From Gorillibacterium massiliense (GTDB lineage: Bacteria > Bacillota > Bacilli > Paenibacillales > NBRC-103111), in NCBI RefSeq assembly GCF_000455485.1, contig NZ_CBQR020000167.1, forward strand, positions 1 through 45,328: a DNA stretch of 45,328 bases. Direction: 5' to 3'. Shown here piece by piece: positions 25,341 through 33,111 of the stretch. Position numbers and translations under genes: made by a program. The number at the start of each line of letters is the position of its first letter. Position 1 is the stretch's first letter. The notes under the pieces are model-generated. The model made no database searches. It saw only the letters and a list, made by a program, of their open reading frames with translations, and had not been told where the DNA came from.

Positions 25341-25820
25341 TCAGAATATCGAGTAATAGGAAATCGACTGTTCAAACAGCTCGTCGAGGAAGCGATCGTC
25401 GCCGACCTGCTGTATTTTCGAATGATTGCATATGAGGGTCGAGGAAACGCTCCGCTTTTGAATCCCTCTGCTTCCCACGCCGACTGGGACTCTCTCTTGT
25501 AAACTTACAGATTGGGCCAACTCTGCCAGTGCAGCCCGCGCCATGCGCACCTGATCCGGTGTCCACCCATCCGCGTGGAGGATGGTTAATAAATGCGCTT
25601 CTTCCAGCGTGGCATTTCGGAATCCCTTCAGAAATGCTCCCCACCTGATCAAGTCTATTGGCTTGCCGGTATCGGGGAGGAGGCATTCGCCATATCCGGC
25701 TCTATCGCCGCAGGAAAGCCGCAACAGAATCGGCCTGCACGTTTTCCGGTCAGGCCCTTGTGTGGCAGGTTGTGCGGTAAAAGCAAACAATTCGACTCTC
25801 GATAGATTGCAGTTCTCCAT
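25341..25820 (-). CDS. Short protein resembling an enolase-superfamily capping domain
   Basis: A 159-residue product with a strong AGGAGG eight bases before its ATG. The first 100 residues (LSRVELFAF, then RPILLRLSCGDRAGYGECLLP and DQVRMARAALAEL) look like the N-terminal capping domain of enolase-superfamily proteins such as mandelate racemase or dipeptide epimerase relatives. The beta-barrel that carries the metal ligands is absent; the tail after about residue 105 is not recognisable. It may be a truncated gene kept by chance or a domain-only protein. It lies between the sugar importer and hexuronate genes, where a sugar-acid dehydratase of this superfamily would fit. Certainty is low. Confidence 0.5.
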   Translation of the reverse strand: MENCNLSRVELFAFTAQPATQGPDRKTCRPILLRLSCGDRAGYGECLLPDTGKPIDLIRWGAFLKGFRNATLEEAHLLTILHADGWTPDQVRMARAALAELAQSVSLQERVPVGVGSRGIQKRSVSSTLICNHSKIQQVGDDRFLDELFEQSISYYSIF

Positions 25821-25876
25821 ATGTGTCGCCTCCTAGCAGATAGAATACGCTGCGAGCTTCCTTTTTGTAAAAAAAG

Positions 25877-26246
25877 GAATTGCAACCGCAGGGGCCGCTC
25901 GTGCCATATGGAGCCAAAAAAATGAAAATCGGCAGGGAAAACCGGTTATCTATCAACGAATAAGCCTTTTATCTGCCGGGTTCTCCCGCTTTTGAAAATC
26001 GGTTGTTGCTGCGGGAACACTCCGATGCTGGATAAAGACATGTCAGATGAAAATGTAAGAAAACAAGAGCATAAGGGAGAATGATGGAGATTCAATCGAA
26101 AGTAAGCGCTACCGGATTGTCCGCAAGACGGTTTTATCCATAATTCGAGGGGGCCAGTTGTTTTACACGCTGGAAGACTGGAAGTATGATAGATCCAGTT
26201 TCAACAACGGCGTCCGATTCCGGACCTAATGGAGAGGAGCTGACCC
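25877..26246. other. Intergenic stretch with a possible broken small gene
   Basis: GAAAATCGG occurs twice (25924 and 25994). From 26059 to 26229 there is a frame of 56 open codons without a start that reads like real protein (KRYRIVRKTVLSIIRGG, then FYTLEDWKYD). An ATG at 26039 opens a 14-codon frame (MSDENVRKQEHKGE) that ends where the other frame begins to look coding, so one lost base could explain both. No riboswitch or tRNA was recognised. Confidence 0.3.
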
Positions 26247-26354
26247 GTGATAATGAATTTTTTCATGGCAGCCGCGTTGGTCACAATATTCGCTTTGCTA
26301 TACGGGGTTGAGCGATGGTGCGAATGGCTGGTCGAAAAGACCGGGGAAGAATAA
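26247..26354 (+). CDS. Small single-pass membrane protein (35 residues)
   Basis: GTG at 26247 lies seven bases after GAGGAG (26234-26239); an ATG two codons later (26253) is an alternative. The product is one hydrophobic helix (MNFFMAAALVTIFALLYGV) followed by a short acidic-basic tail (ERWCEWLVEKTGEE). In size and shape it resembles small membrane subunits such as KdpF, but no partner genes are present, so no function is given. A bidirectional terminator follows 27 bases later. Confidence 0.5.
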   Translation: MIMNFFMAAALVTIFALLYGVERWCEWLVEKTGEE

Positions 26355-26381
26355 GTTGGCTAGCAACATTTAACGCGCAGC

Positions 26382-26410
26382 AAAAAAAGCGGGCATTCGT
26401 CCCGCTTTTC
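26382..26410. terminator. Bidirectional terminator between small membrane gene and GntR
   Basis: AAAAGCGGG and CCCGCTTTT form a 9-bp stem with T-rich tails on both strands, serving both convergent genes. Confidence 0.85.
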
Positions 26411-26411
26411 T

Positions 26412-27065
26412 TTATCTTTTGATATATTCCGAATAATTTTCCGAAAAATACATCGAGTTGATGTCCGCGCGCAGATGGTGGTGTAGCAAATCTTCGATTT
26501 GTTCCAACTGATCTTGCGCTAGACAAGCGACGATACGCTCGTGCTCGCCAAGAATTTCCGTGAATTTGTCCTTTTTCATCATATGCAGCTTGCGGTAGCG
26601 GACGTAATGCACGTTGAACTGCTGGATGATCTCCCACAAAAATAGCCGCCCAGCCAAGTCGAACAGCGTTTTATGGAAGGCGTCATCGAGGTGGAGAAAA
26701 TCTTCCAGGCCTGCGTTCTGGTCGATGCATTCTTTTTGGCTTGCTAGGATGGCCTTCAATTCGTGCAGTCCCCTCAAGGACAGCTTTCCAGACAAATCCT
26801 TCAAAATATTCTTCTCCAGAGCGCTTCGCAAGTAAATGATCTGCTCCACGGATTCCAGATCGATATAGGAGACGATATTGCCCTTCTTCGGGTAGATGTC
26901 GATATAGTTTTCGAGGGACAGCTGCTTCAAAATATCCCGGATGGGGGTGCGGGACAGCTGGAACCGCTCCGCCAGGCTGGTTTCGCTGATTATCGTTCCC
27001 GGCTTGCACTGGAGGGAGAGAATCTCCGTTTTCAGTTGTTCCAATATCGATTGCTTCGCGTTCAT
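26412..27065 (-). CDS. GntR-family (FCD) regulator, probable hexuronate repressor
   Basis: From the chosen start, 217 residues: an N-terminal GntR winged helix (ISETSLAERFQLSRTPIRDILKQLSLE near 25-50) and a C-terminal all-helical FCD domain with candidate metal-binding residues in HLDDAFHKTLFDLAG and GEHERIV. It diverges from uxuA and probably represses uxuAB until a hexuronate-derived inducer binds. An earlier in-frame ATG at 27137 lies within a GTATAC site and near a -10-like TATACT, so the ATG at 27065 was chosen, although its ribosome binding site is weak. Confidence 0.83.
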   Translation of the reverse strand: MNAKQSILEQLKTEILSLQCKPGTIISETSLAERFQLSRTPIRDILKQLSLENYIDIYPKKGNIVSYIDLESVEQIIYLRSALEKNILKDLSGKLSLRGLHELKAILASQKECIDQNAGLEDFLHLDDAFHKTLFDLAGRLFLWEIIQQFNVHYVRYRKLHMMKKDKFTEILGEHERIVACLAQDQLEQIEDLLHHHLRADINSMYFSENYSEYIKR

Positions 27066-27128
27066 AGGGATCCAGCCTTCATCTTCATTATTCGGTTCTT
27101 GGGACCGGGGGAATTCCGCTCGTACACT

Positions 27129-27138
27129 AGTATACATG
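27129..27138 (-). promoter_or_regulatory. GTATAC operator in the GntR promoter
   Basis: AGTATACATG carries the same GTATAC core as the two sites before uxuA. On the minus strand it overlaps a -10-like TATACT (27129-27134), so binding would shut off the regulator's own gene. Confidence 0.5.
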
Positions 27139-27222
27139 AAATTCGAACCCGTAACTATTCTTTGTCTACAAGCTTACCAAACTATGTGAAAAAAGCAACA
27201 AGAACAGTAGGGGAAATTGCGA

Positions 27223-27251
27223 TTGACAACGCTTTTTTCTTGCCGTATTCT
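27223..27251 (+). promoter_or_regulatory. Promoter of uxuA-uxuB
   Basis: TTGACA (27223-27228) and TATTCT (27246-27251) are 17 bases apart. Two GTATAC operator sites lie just downstream. Confidence 0.72.
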
Positions 27252-27261
27252 GAGATCAAAC

Positions 27262-27271
27262 ATGTATACAA
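27262..27271. promoter_or_regulatory. GTATAC operator at the uxuA start site
   Basis: ATGTATACAA lies 11-20 bases after the -10 element and shares the core of the perfect palindrome at 27326. Confidence 0.6.
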
Positions 27272-27325
27272 GATTACTCATTCATCCGTTTGGATGCGAA
27301 AATGGCCGCGACTGCGCGAATCTTT

Positions 27326-27335
27326 TTGTATACAA
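27326..27335. promoter_or_regulatory. Perfect palindromic GntR operator in the uxuA leader
   Basis: TTGTATACAA is a perfect 10-bp palindrome of the type bound by FadR-subfamily GntR regulators. It lies 64 bases after the similar site at 27262 and 46 bases before the uxuA start. Confidence 0.65.
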
Positions 27336-27380
27336 TCGGGAGTCGCTTGTAGCATCACGATCAAAAGGAGGAATCGGCGC

Positions 27381-28475
27381 ATGAATATGACCTGGAGATG
27401 GTATGGCGAAGGCAATGATAACATCACCCTCGACCATATCCGTCAAATTCCCGGCGTCATGGGTATCGTCTGGTCGCTTCACGAGAAGACGGCAGGCGAA
27501 GTGTGGGAAATGGAACGCATTCAAGAGGTGGCCGACCAGATTACGAGCAAGGGCTTCAGCACCGCCGTCGTTGAAAGCGTTAACGTTCACGACGACATCA
27601 AAATCGGTCTGCCTACCCGGGATAAATACATTGATATTTACATCGACACCATCCGCAAGCTCTCCAAGGTTGGCGTCAAAGTCATCTGTTATAATTTCAT
27701 GCCGATTTTCGACTGGACGCGCACGGACCTGTATCATGAGCTGCCCGATGGCTCCAACGCTCTTTTCTATGAGAAATCCGCCATTGCTTCCGATCCGAAG
27801 GAAATGGTCGCCAAAATTCTCAACGGAGCCAAAGGTTTCTCTATGCCTGGCTGGGAACCGGAACGTCTGGCCCGCCTGGATGAGCTGTTCAAAGCATATG
27901 AAAATGTCGACGAAGAAAAGCTCTTCGATAACCTGAAGTACTTTCTGGAACGGATTATCCCTGTCTGCGAAGAGTGCGATGTCAAAATGGCCATCCACCC
28001 GGACGATCCGCCGTGGCCGATCTTCGGGCTGCCCCGCATCATCCGCAGCGCCGACCATATCCGCCGCTTCCTCAAGCTGGTGGACAGCCCGTACAACGGA
28101 CTCACCTTCTGCACCGGCTCCTTGGGCGCCAATCCGGAAAACGATCTGCCTGCGATGATCCGCGAGTTCCATGACCGCATTCATTTTGCTCATATCCGTA
28201 ACGTCAAAGTATTCGAAAACGGCGACTTCATCGAAGTGTCCCACCGCGGCCGCGACGGCAGCGTCGACGTGCCGGAAGTAGTGAAGGCGTACTTTGAGAA
28301 CGGATTTACCGGTTACGTCCGTCCTGACCACGGCCGCCATCTCTGGGGCGAGGAAAAGAACTGCCGTCCAGGTTACGGTCTCTATGACCGGGCACTGGGT
28401 ATCATGTACCTGTTGGGCGTTTGGGACAGTCTGGAGAACGAAGCCAAGAAGGCAGCCGCCAAGGGGGCGAACTGA
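27381..28475 (+). CDS. uxuA: Mannonate dehydratase
   Basis: The 364-residue product matches UxuA (EC 4.2.1.8), which dehydrates D-mannonate to 2-keto-3-deoxygluconate in the cytoplasm. Recognisable family segments are WRWYGEGNDNITLDHIRQIPG at the N-terminus, MAIHPDDPPWPIFGLPRI near 210 with its metal-binding His/Asp residues, and GYVRPDHGRHLWGE near 305. The ATG at 27381 follows a perfect AAAGGAGG (27364-27371). A frame open 206 codons further upstream runs antisense through the GntR gene and was ignored. The next gene starts two bases after its stop. Confidence 0.95.
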   Translation: MNMTWRWYGEGNDNITLDHIRQIPGVMGIVWSLHEKTAGEVWEMERIQEVADQITSKGFSTAVVESVNVHDDIKIGLPTRDKYIDIYIDTIRKLSKVGVKVICYNFMPIFDWTRTDLYHELPDGSNALFYEKSAIASDPKEMVAKILNGAKGFSMPGWEPERLARLDELFKAYENVDEEKLFDNLKYFLERIIPVCEECDVKMAIHPDDPPWPIFGLPRIIRSADHIRRFLKLVDSPYNGLTFCTGSLGANPENDLPAMIREFHDRIHFAHIRNVKVFENGDFIEVSHRGRDGSVDVPEVVKAYFENGFTGYVRPDHGRHLWGEEKNCRPGYGLYDRALGIMYLLGVWDSLENEAKKAAAKGAN

Positions 28476-28477
28476 TC

Positions 28478-30085
28478 ATGCTGCGATTAGCGAGAAGCAG
28501 TATCGCCGACAAGGCTGCATGGACGGAGGCGGGAGTGGCCCTGCCGGAGTTCGATTTTGACCGGGTCGCCGCCAACACGAAGGCGAAGCCGGAATGGATT
28601 CACTTCGGCGCGGGGAACATCTTCCGCGGCTTTGTCGCCAACTGCCAGCAAAAGCTGCTGGACGCGGGACTGGCGGACACCGGCATCATCGCCGCTGAGT
28701 CCTTCGATTTTGAAATGATCGACAACGTATATAAACCCTTCGACAACTTGACCTTGCTGGTCATCATGAACGCAAACGGTGATTTTAATAAAAAAGTCGT
28801 CAGCAGCATCGTTGAAGGCATCAATACCGATAAATCCCGGCAAGCAGATTATGCGCGTCTATTGGAAGTGTTCGAGAACCCGACGCTGCAAATGGTCAGC
28901 TTCACCATCACGGAAAAAGGCTATGCCATCACAGCACCGACTGGGCAGCTTCTCGGCATCGTGGAGAAGGATATCGAGAACGGACCGGACAACACGATCC
29001 ACGTGATGAGCACCATTACGGCCCTCACCTATCGCCGCTATGCAAAAGGCGGGTATCCGCTGACCCTGGTCAGCATGGACAATTGCTCGCACAACGGCGA
29101 CAAGCTGAAGGCCTCTGTTCTGACCATTGCGAAGGAATGGCAGAAAAAAGGCTTTGTCGACGCCGGCTTCATCGCTTACCTGGAGGATGAAAGCAAGATC
29201 ACCTTCCCGCTGACGATGATCGACAAGATCACGCCGCGGCCGTCTGAGGACGTAAAGGCTGCACTGTTGGCGCAAGGCATCACAGACATGGACGTCATCA
29301 TCACGTCGAAAAACACCTACACGGCACCTTTCGTCAATGCGGAGGTATGCGAGTACCTCGTCGTTGAGGATAAGTTCACCAATGGCAGACCTGCGTTGGA
29401 GCAGGCCGGGGTCATTTTCACGGATCGGGAAACGGTCAACAAAATCGAAACGATGAAGGTAACCACCTGCCTCAATCCGCTGCATACGGCGCTGGCGGTG
29501 ACCGGCTGCCTGCTCGGGTATACACTTATCGCCGACGAGATGAAGGATGCCACTTTGCGCAAGCTGGTGGAAACCATCGGCTATAAGGAAGGGTTGCCTG
29601 TTGTCGTTGATCCGAAAATCATCAGCCCGAAGCAGTTCCTGGATGAAGTCATCACGGAACGGTTCGCCAATCCGTACATCCCGGATACGCCGCAGCGCAT
29701 CGCCACGGACACGTCGCAAAAAGTCGGCATCCGTTTCGGGGAAACGCTGAAGTCCTATCAAAAGCGGGACGATCTGGACCCGGCGACTCTTACGGCCATT
29801 CCTTTGGCTATTGCCGCTTGGTGCCGCTATTTGCTGGGCATCGATGATGAAGGCAAACCCTTCGCCATCAGCCCCGACCCGCTGCTGGAAACGCTCCAAC
29901 CTGCTCTCGCCGACGTGAAACTGGGAGATGCGACATCCAATGTGAAGGAAATCTTGTCCCAAGAGTATATCTTTGGCATTGATCTCTATGCCATCGGTTT
30001 GGGCGAGAAAATCGAAGGCATGTTCCACGAAATGCTTGCCGGTCCCGGAGCCGTTCGCCGGACGCTGGAGAAGTATGTAGGGTAA
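28478..30085 (+). CDS. uxuB: Fructuronate reductase (mannitol dehydrogenase family)
   Basis: A 535-residue long-chain polyol dehydrogenase. The N-terminal NAD-binding domain contains HFGAGNIFRGF near residue 43, and the C-terminal helical domain is of the mannitol dehydrogenase type. Behind uxuA, with two bases between, it is best called D-mannonate oxidoreductase / fructuronate reductase (EC 1.1.1.57), converting D-fructuronate to D-mannonate for UxuA. Tagaturonate or other reductase activity is possible in this family. GGGGG before the ATG is the ribosome binding site. Confidence 0.9.
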   Translation: MLRLARSSIADKAAWTEAGVALPEFDFDRVAANTKAKPEWIHFGAGNIFRGFVANCQQKLLDAGLADTGIIAAESFDFEMIDNVYKPFDNLTLLVIMNANGDFNKKVVSSIVEGINTDKSRQADYARLLEVFENPTLQMVSFTITEKGYAITAPTGQLLGIVEKDIENGPDNTIHVMSTITALTYRRYAKGGYPLTLVSMDNCSHNGDKLKASVLTIAKEWQKKGFVDAGFIAYLEDESKITFPLTMIDKITPRPSEDVKAALLAQGITDMDVIITSKNTYTAPFVNAEVCEYLVVEDKFTNGRPALEQAGVIFTDRETVNKIETMKVTTCLNPLHTALAVTGCLLGYTLIADEMKDATLRKLVETIGYKEGLPVVVDPKIISPKQFLDEVITERFANPYIPDTPQRIATDTSQKVGIRFGETLKSYQKRDDLDPATLTAIPLAIAAWCRYLLGIDDEGKPFAISPDPLLETLQPALADVKLGDATSNVKEILSQEYIFGIDLYAIGLGEKIEGMFHEMLAGPGAVRRTLEKYVG

Positions 30086-30102
30086 TGATAAGGGAAAAAA
30101 AG

Positions 30103-30129
30103 CCGCGGGAAAGATTCCCGCGGTTTTTT
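30103..30129 (+). terminator. Terminator after uxuB
   Basis: CCGCGGGAA and TTCCCGCGG form a 9-bp stem with a 3-base loop, followed by TTTTTT. Confidence 0.92.
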
Positions 30130-30253
30130 GGTCATCTTGGAGCTACTCATTGACAGCGTTAAGATGCACTTGGTCTATTGCATGTGTACGGAGCATGATT
30201 TTGATCCTTCAATGCAAGAAAATCATTTGTTCCGTTTGATTAGCGATTGTGAT

Positions 30254-30259
30254 TATAAT
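30254..30259 (+). promoter_or_regulatory. -10 element of the TetR gene
   Basis: A perfect TATAAT lies 35 bases before the start codon. No good -35 hexamer is found at the usual distance. The 208-base gap after uxuB holds no gene. Confidence 0.4.
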
Positions 30260-30293
30260 AGGCTAAGGATTAACCAATTTTAAGAGGTGGCCA

Positions 30294-30878
30294 ATGAGAG
30301 AGCTTAAGAACATTGAGGAACGGATTTTGGACCGGGCTTTGTATTTGATGGGAATTAACAAGACCTGCGATATATCCATTCGGGCCATAGCCAAGGAAGC
30401 TAATGTAAATATCAGTGCCATTAATTATTATTTTCGTTCAAAGGAAGAGATGTTGAGGCTGGTGAAGGAGTTTTACTTCGAGAACACCATGACCGTTTCA
30501 GCCATACTGAACAGCGAAGAATATGACGATGAAGAAAAGCTGTTGTTGGCTGCTAATGAAATTATGGAATATTCGTTAAGGTTTCCCGGCAACTCGGTGA
30601 TTTATAGGAATTCGAAAAAGTTAGCCGATTTGGATGAGACCTCCAGAAAAATTATCGATATATCTGTGGATGTAGGGAACCGGTTGAGCGATCTGTTGCG
30701 TAAACTGATTCCGGGCGATGAAGCAAGCATCAATTACAGGTGTTTAATATTCATGTCTTCCGTCAATTATCTCACAGAGTATGAAGGCATTGGAGACTTT
30801 GGGTCGACTCATTTCATCGAAAGAGAAGAAAGAATGGCGTATCTCAAGCTGCTGATAAGGGCTCTGAAATCAACCTAA
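30294..30878 (+). CDS. TetR/AcrR-family regulator
   Basis: A 194-residue protein with an N-terminal TetR helix-turn-helix (ISIRAIAKEANVNISAINYYFRSKEEML, about residues 24-51) and a variable helical ligand domain. It probably represses the flavoprotein gene that follows, whose leader holds a 19-bp palindrome, and possibly itself. Start ATG after AGAGGTGG. The ligand is unknown; old-yellow-enzyme regulators often respond to electrophiles, but that is inference. Confidence 0.85.
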   Translation: MRELKNIEERILDRALYLMGINKTCDISIRAIAKEANVNISAINYYFRSKEEMLRLVKEFYFENTMTVSAILNSEEYDDEEKLLLAANEIMEYSLRFPGNSVIYRNSKKLADLDETSRKIIDISVDVGNRLSDLLRKLIPGDEASINYRCLIFMSSVNYLTEYEGIGDFGSTHFIEREERMAYLKLLIRALKST

Positions 30879-30898
30879 ATGCCGCTGATGCGGTGCTC

Positions 30899-30929
30899 AA
30901 TAGGCTATTCCGGCATAGTCTATTTTTTT
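30899..30929 (+). terminator. Terminator after the TetR gene
   Basis: AATAGGCTAT and ATAGTCTATT form a 10-bp stem (one wobble) with loop TCCGGC, ending in a T-run. It separates the TetR gene from the flavoprotein gene. Confidence 0.75.
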
Positions 30930-30938
30930 GCGAAAAAA

Positions 30939-30957
30939 TTCAAACATTTTGTTTGAA
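30939..30957. promoter_or_regulatory. Palindrome, probable TetR operator
   Basis: TTCAAACATTTTGTTTGAA has two perfect 8-base arms around three Ts. It lies between the regulator's terminator and the flavoprotein gene. Its size and symmetry fit a TetR-dimer site. Confidence 0.6.
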
Positions 30958-31087
30958 ACATATTGATTGGAAACATGGACTCCGATATATTTGAATTGCG
31001 AAACAAAAATAGGTAAGTTCATAAACTTGATTGTGAAATATGTCACATGGTAAAAGATTTGTACGGAATTCCGAGGAGGGAATGGAT

Positions 31088-33025
31088 ATGGCGTTCGATA
31101 CTCTTTTTAGTCCAATTAAAATCAGAGGACTGGAATTGAAGAACAGGGTTATGTTTCCGGCAATGGGAACAAAGATGGCAACCGAGGACCGGTTCGTCAC
31201 GCAGCAAGTGATTGATTATCATGTAGCCAGAGCGGAGGGGGGCTGCGGTGTTAACTTTACCGAAGTATGCTCCGTTTACAAGCTTGCTTCTCCGAAGAAA
31301 TTTCTTGCGATTTCAGAGGATAAGTATATTCCCGGTTTGAAGAAACTTACGGACGCGATTCACGAAGCAGGAGGAAAGGCAGGAGTTCAGCTTTGGCTTG
31401 GAGGCATGGCAGTTGGAAGCGACCCTGAGCAAATGATCATTATTCCAAGTCCCGTACCGGTGCCGGGAACAGAGTACACCATCCCTGGAGCTACGATAGA
31501 GACCATTCAAGAAGCGGTCAAAGCTTTTGGTGAGGCTGCCAAAAGAGCAGTTGAAGCAGGTTTTGACACCATCGAATTTCACGCTGGCCACAATTATACG
31601 CCGCATTCCTTTCTCAGCCCCTTCTTTAACCGGAGAACGGATGAGTACGGCGGAGATTTGAATAATCGGGCAAAGTTCCTCATTGAATGCATTGAGGCTA
31701 TCCGTCAAAATATACCTGCAGAGATGCCTTTGTTTATGCGTGTTGACGCGCATGACGATTATTTGGAAGGCGGCCTGACTATTGAAGAGGTTATCCAATT
31801 TTGCAAGATGGCCAAGGATGCGGGAGTAGACGTAGTGGATGTGTCCAGGGGGAACTTTTCCTCTTCGGCCATTATTTACGAGGTTCCGCCCATCGATCTG
31901 CCCAGAGGCTTCAACGTTGACAATGCGGCTAGGATCAGGAAGGAGACCGGCTTGACTACCGTGGCGGTGGGACGGATTAATGATCCCGCTCAGGCGGAGG
32001 AGATTCTGGCAAGCAGCAAAGCGGACATGGTCGTGATTGGCCGTGCTCAGCTTGCCGATCCTGAATTCTGCAAGAAGGCGCAAGCTGGAAAAGCGGAGAA
32101 CATTGTCCGTTGTGTCGGATGCAATCAAGGCTGTTATGATGGGTTTGTTTCAACCGAAATGCCATTTATCACTTGTTTGAGGAACCCGGCATTGGGCAGA
32201 GAAGCTGAATATAAGCTTGCGCCTACCGATCATCCGAAGAAGGTTCTGATTGCAGGCGGCGGGATAGCAGGTCTTGAAGCGGCCATGGTCCTGAAGCGCA
32301 GAGGTCATCAACCGATTGTTTGCGAGGCTTCCGAATCGTTGGGCGGGCAGTTCGCTCTTGCCGGCGAAGCGCCGAGAAAAGAAGAAATGAAGGAAGCGGC
32401 TTTGGCTATGGGGAAGCAGGCTATCAGAGAAGGCATAGAGGTGAAGCTTGGAACACCTGTTACCGCATCGCTTATTGCGGAGCTCCAGCCTGACGAAGTG
32501 GTTATTGCCGTTGGCTCCGCCCCGATGGAATTGAAGGTTCCCGGCAGCCAATTGCCCATGGTAACCAACTCCCATGATGTCCTATCTGGCAAAAAGACAG
32601 TTTCCGGCAAGGTGGTCATTATAGGAGGCGGATTGGTGGGCTTGGAGGTAGCCGAATATTTACATGGTCAGGCTTCCGAAATAACCGTGGTAGAAATGCT
32701 TGATAAAGTAGCCAAGGATTTAGGCCAACTGCGTTCAATATGCGTCATGGAACAGCTTTATGCTTCCAAAGTAAAAACCTTAACGAATGCCAAATGTGTA
32801 GAAATTAAAGAGCACGCTGTTGTAATCGAAAGCAATGGTCAGCTTCAGGAGTGTCTGTGCGATTCGGTTGTGGTTGCCATTGGGGCTAGATCGCGGAATT
32901 TTGAGAGTATTGATACGTATTGCAAAGAGCATCATATTCCTTGCCATGTTATCGGGGACGCAGTCCGTGCCCGTAGAGCGCTGAATGCCGTGGCTGAGGC
33001 TAACGAAATTGCGCGGGCGATCTAG
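31088..33025 (+). CDS. Old-yellow-enzyme family NADH:flavin oxidoreductase (FadH-like)
   Basis: The 645-residue protein joins an N-terminal FMN-binding TIM barrel (about 1-340) to a 4Fe-4S site (Cys342, Cys345, Cys349, Cys363 in RCVGCNQGC...FITC) and a C-terminal FAD/NAD(P)-binding module (GGGIAGLEAAMVLKRRG near 390; GGGLVGLEVAEYL near 510). This is the layout of 2,4-dienoyl-CoA reductase, trimethylamine dehydrogenase and related enoate reductases, which reduce activated C=C bonds. The exact substrate is not evident. Three in-frame starts exist. ATG at 31088 lies seven bases after GGAGGG and was preferred to 31082, which is too close. Confidence 0.87.
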   Translation: MAFDTLFSPIKIRGLELKNRVMFPAMGTKMATEDRFVTQQVIDYHVARAEGGCGVNFTEVCSVYKLASPKKFLAISEDKYIPGLKKLTDAIHEAGGKAGVQLWLGGMAVGSDPEQMIIIPSPVPVPGTEYTIPGATIETIQEAVKAFGEAAKRAVEAGFDTIEFHAGHNYTPHSFLSPFFNRRTDEYGGDLNNRAKFLIECIEAIRQNIPAEMPLFMRVDAHDDYLEGGLTIEEVIQFCKMAKDAGVDVVDVSRGNFSSSAIIYEVPPIDLPRGFNVDNAARIRKETGLTTVAVGRINDPAQAEEILASSKADMVVIGRAQLADPEFCKKAQAGKAENIVRCVGCNQGCYDGFVSTEMPFITCLRNPALGREAEYKLAPTDHPKKVLIAGGGIAGLEAAMVLKRRGHQPIVCEASESLGGQFALAGEAPRKEEMKEAALAMGKQAIREGIEVKLGTPVTASLIAELQPDEVVIAVGSAPMELKVPGSQLPMVTNSHDVLSGKKTVSGKVVIIGGGLVGLEVAEYLHGQASEITVVEMLDKVAKDLGQLRSICVMEQLYASKVKTLTNAKCVEIKEHAVVIESNGQLQECLCDSVVVAIGARSRNFESIDTYCKEHHIPCHVIGDAVRARRALNAVAEANEIARAI

Positions 33026-33060
33026 ATGCGATTGATGGTCGGGGCATGAGCAAACTTGAG

Positions 33061-33091
33061 AAGCAGCGGGAATGGTTCCCGCTGCTTTTTT
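33061..33091. terminator. Terminator between flavoprotein and MocR genes
   Basis: AAGCAGCGGGAA and TTCCCGCTGCTT form a 12-bp stem followed by Ts on the plus strand. It can also serve the convergent MocR gene. Confidence 0.92.
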
Positions 33092-33111
33092 AGTTTGGCA
33101 CAGTAGGACGT

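Noticed and set aside
26763-27380. A long in-frame N-terminal extension of the mannonate dehydratase gene (206 codons).
   Set aside because: It runs antisense through the GntR gene and across the uxuA promoter and operators. The ATG at 27381 has a perfect ribosome binding site and matches the family's N-terminus.
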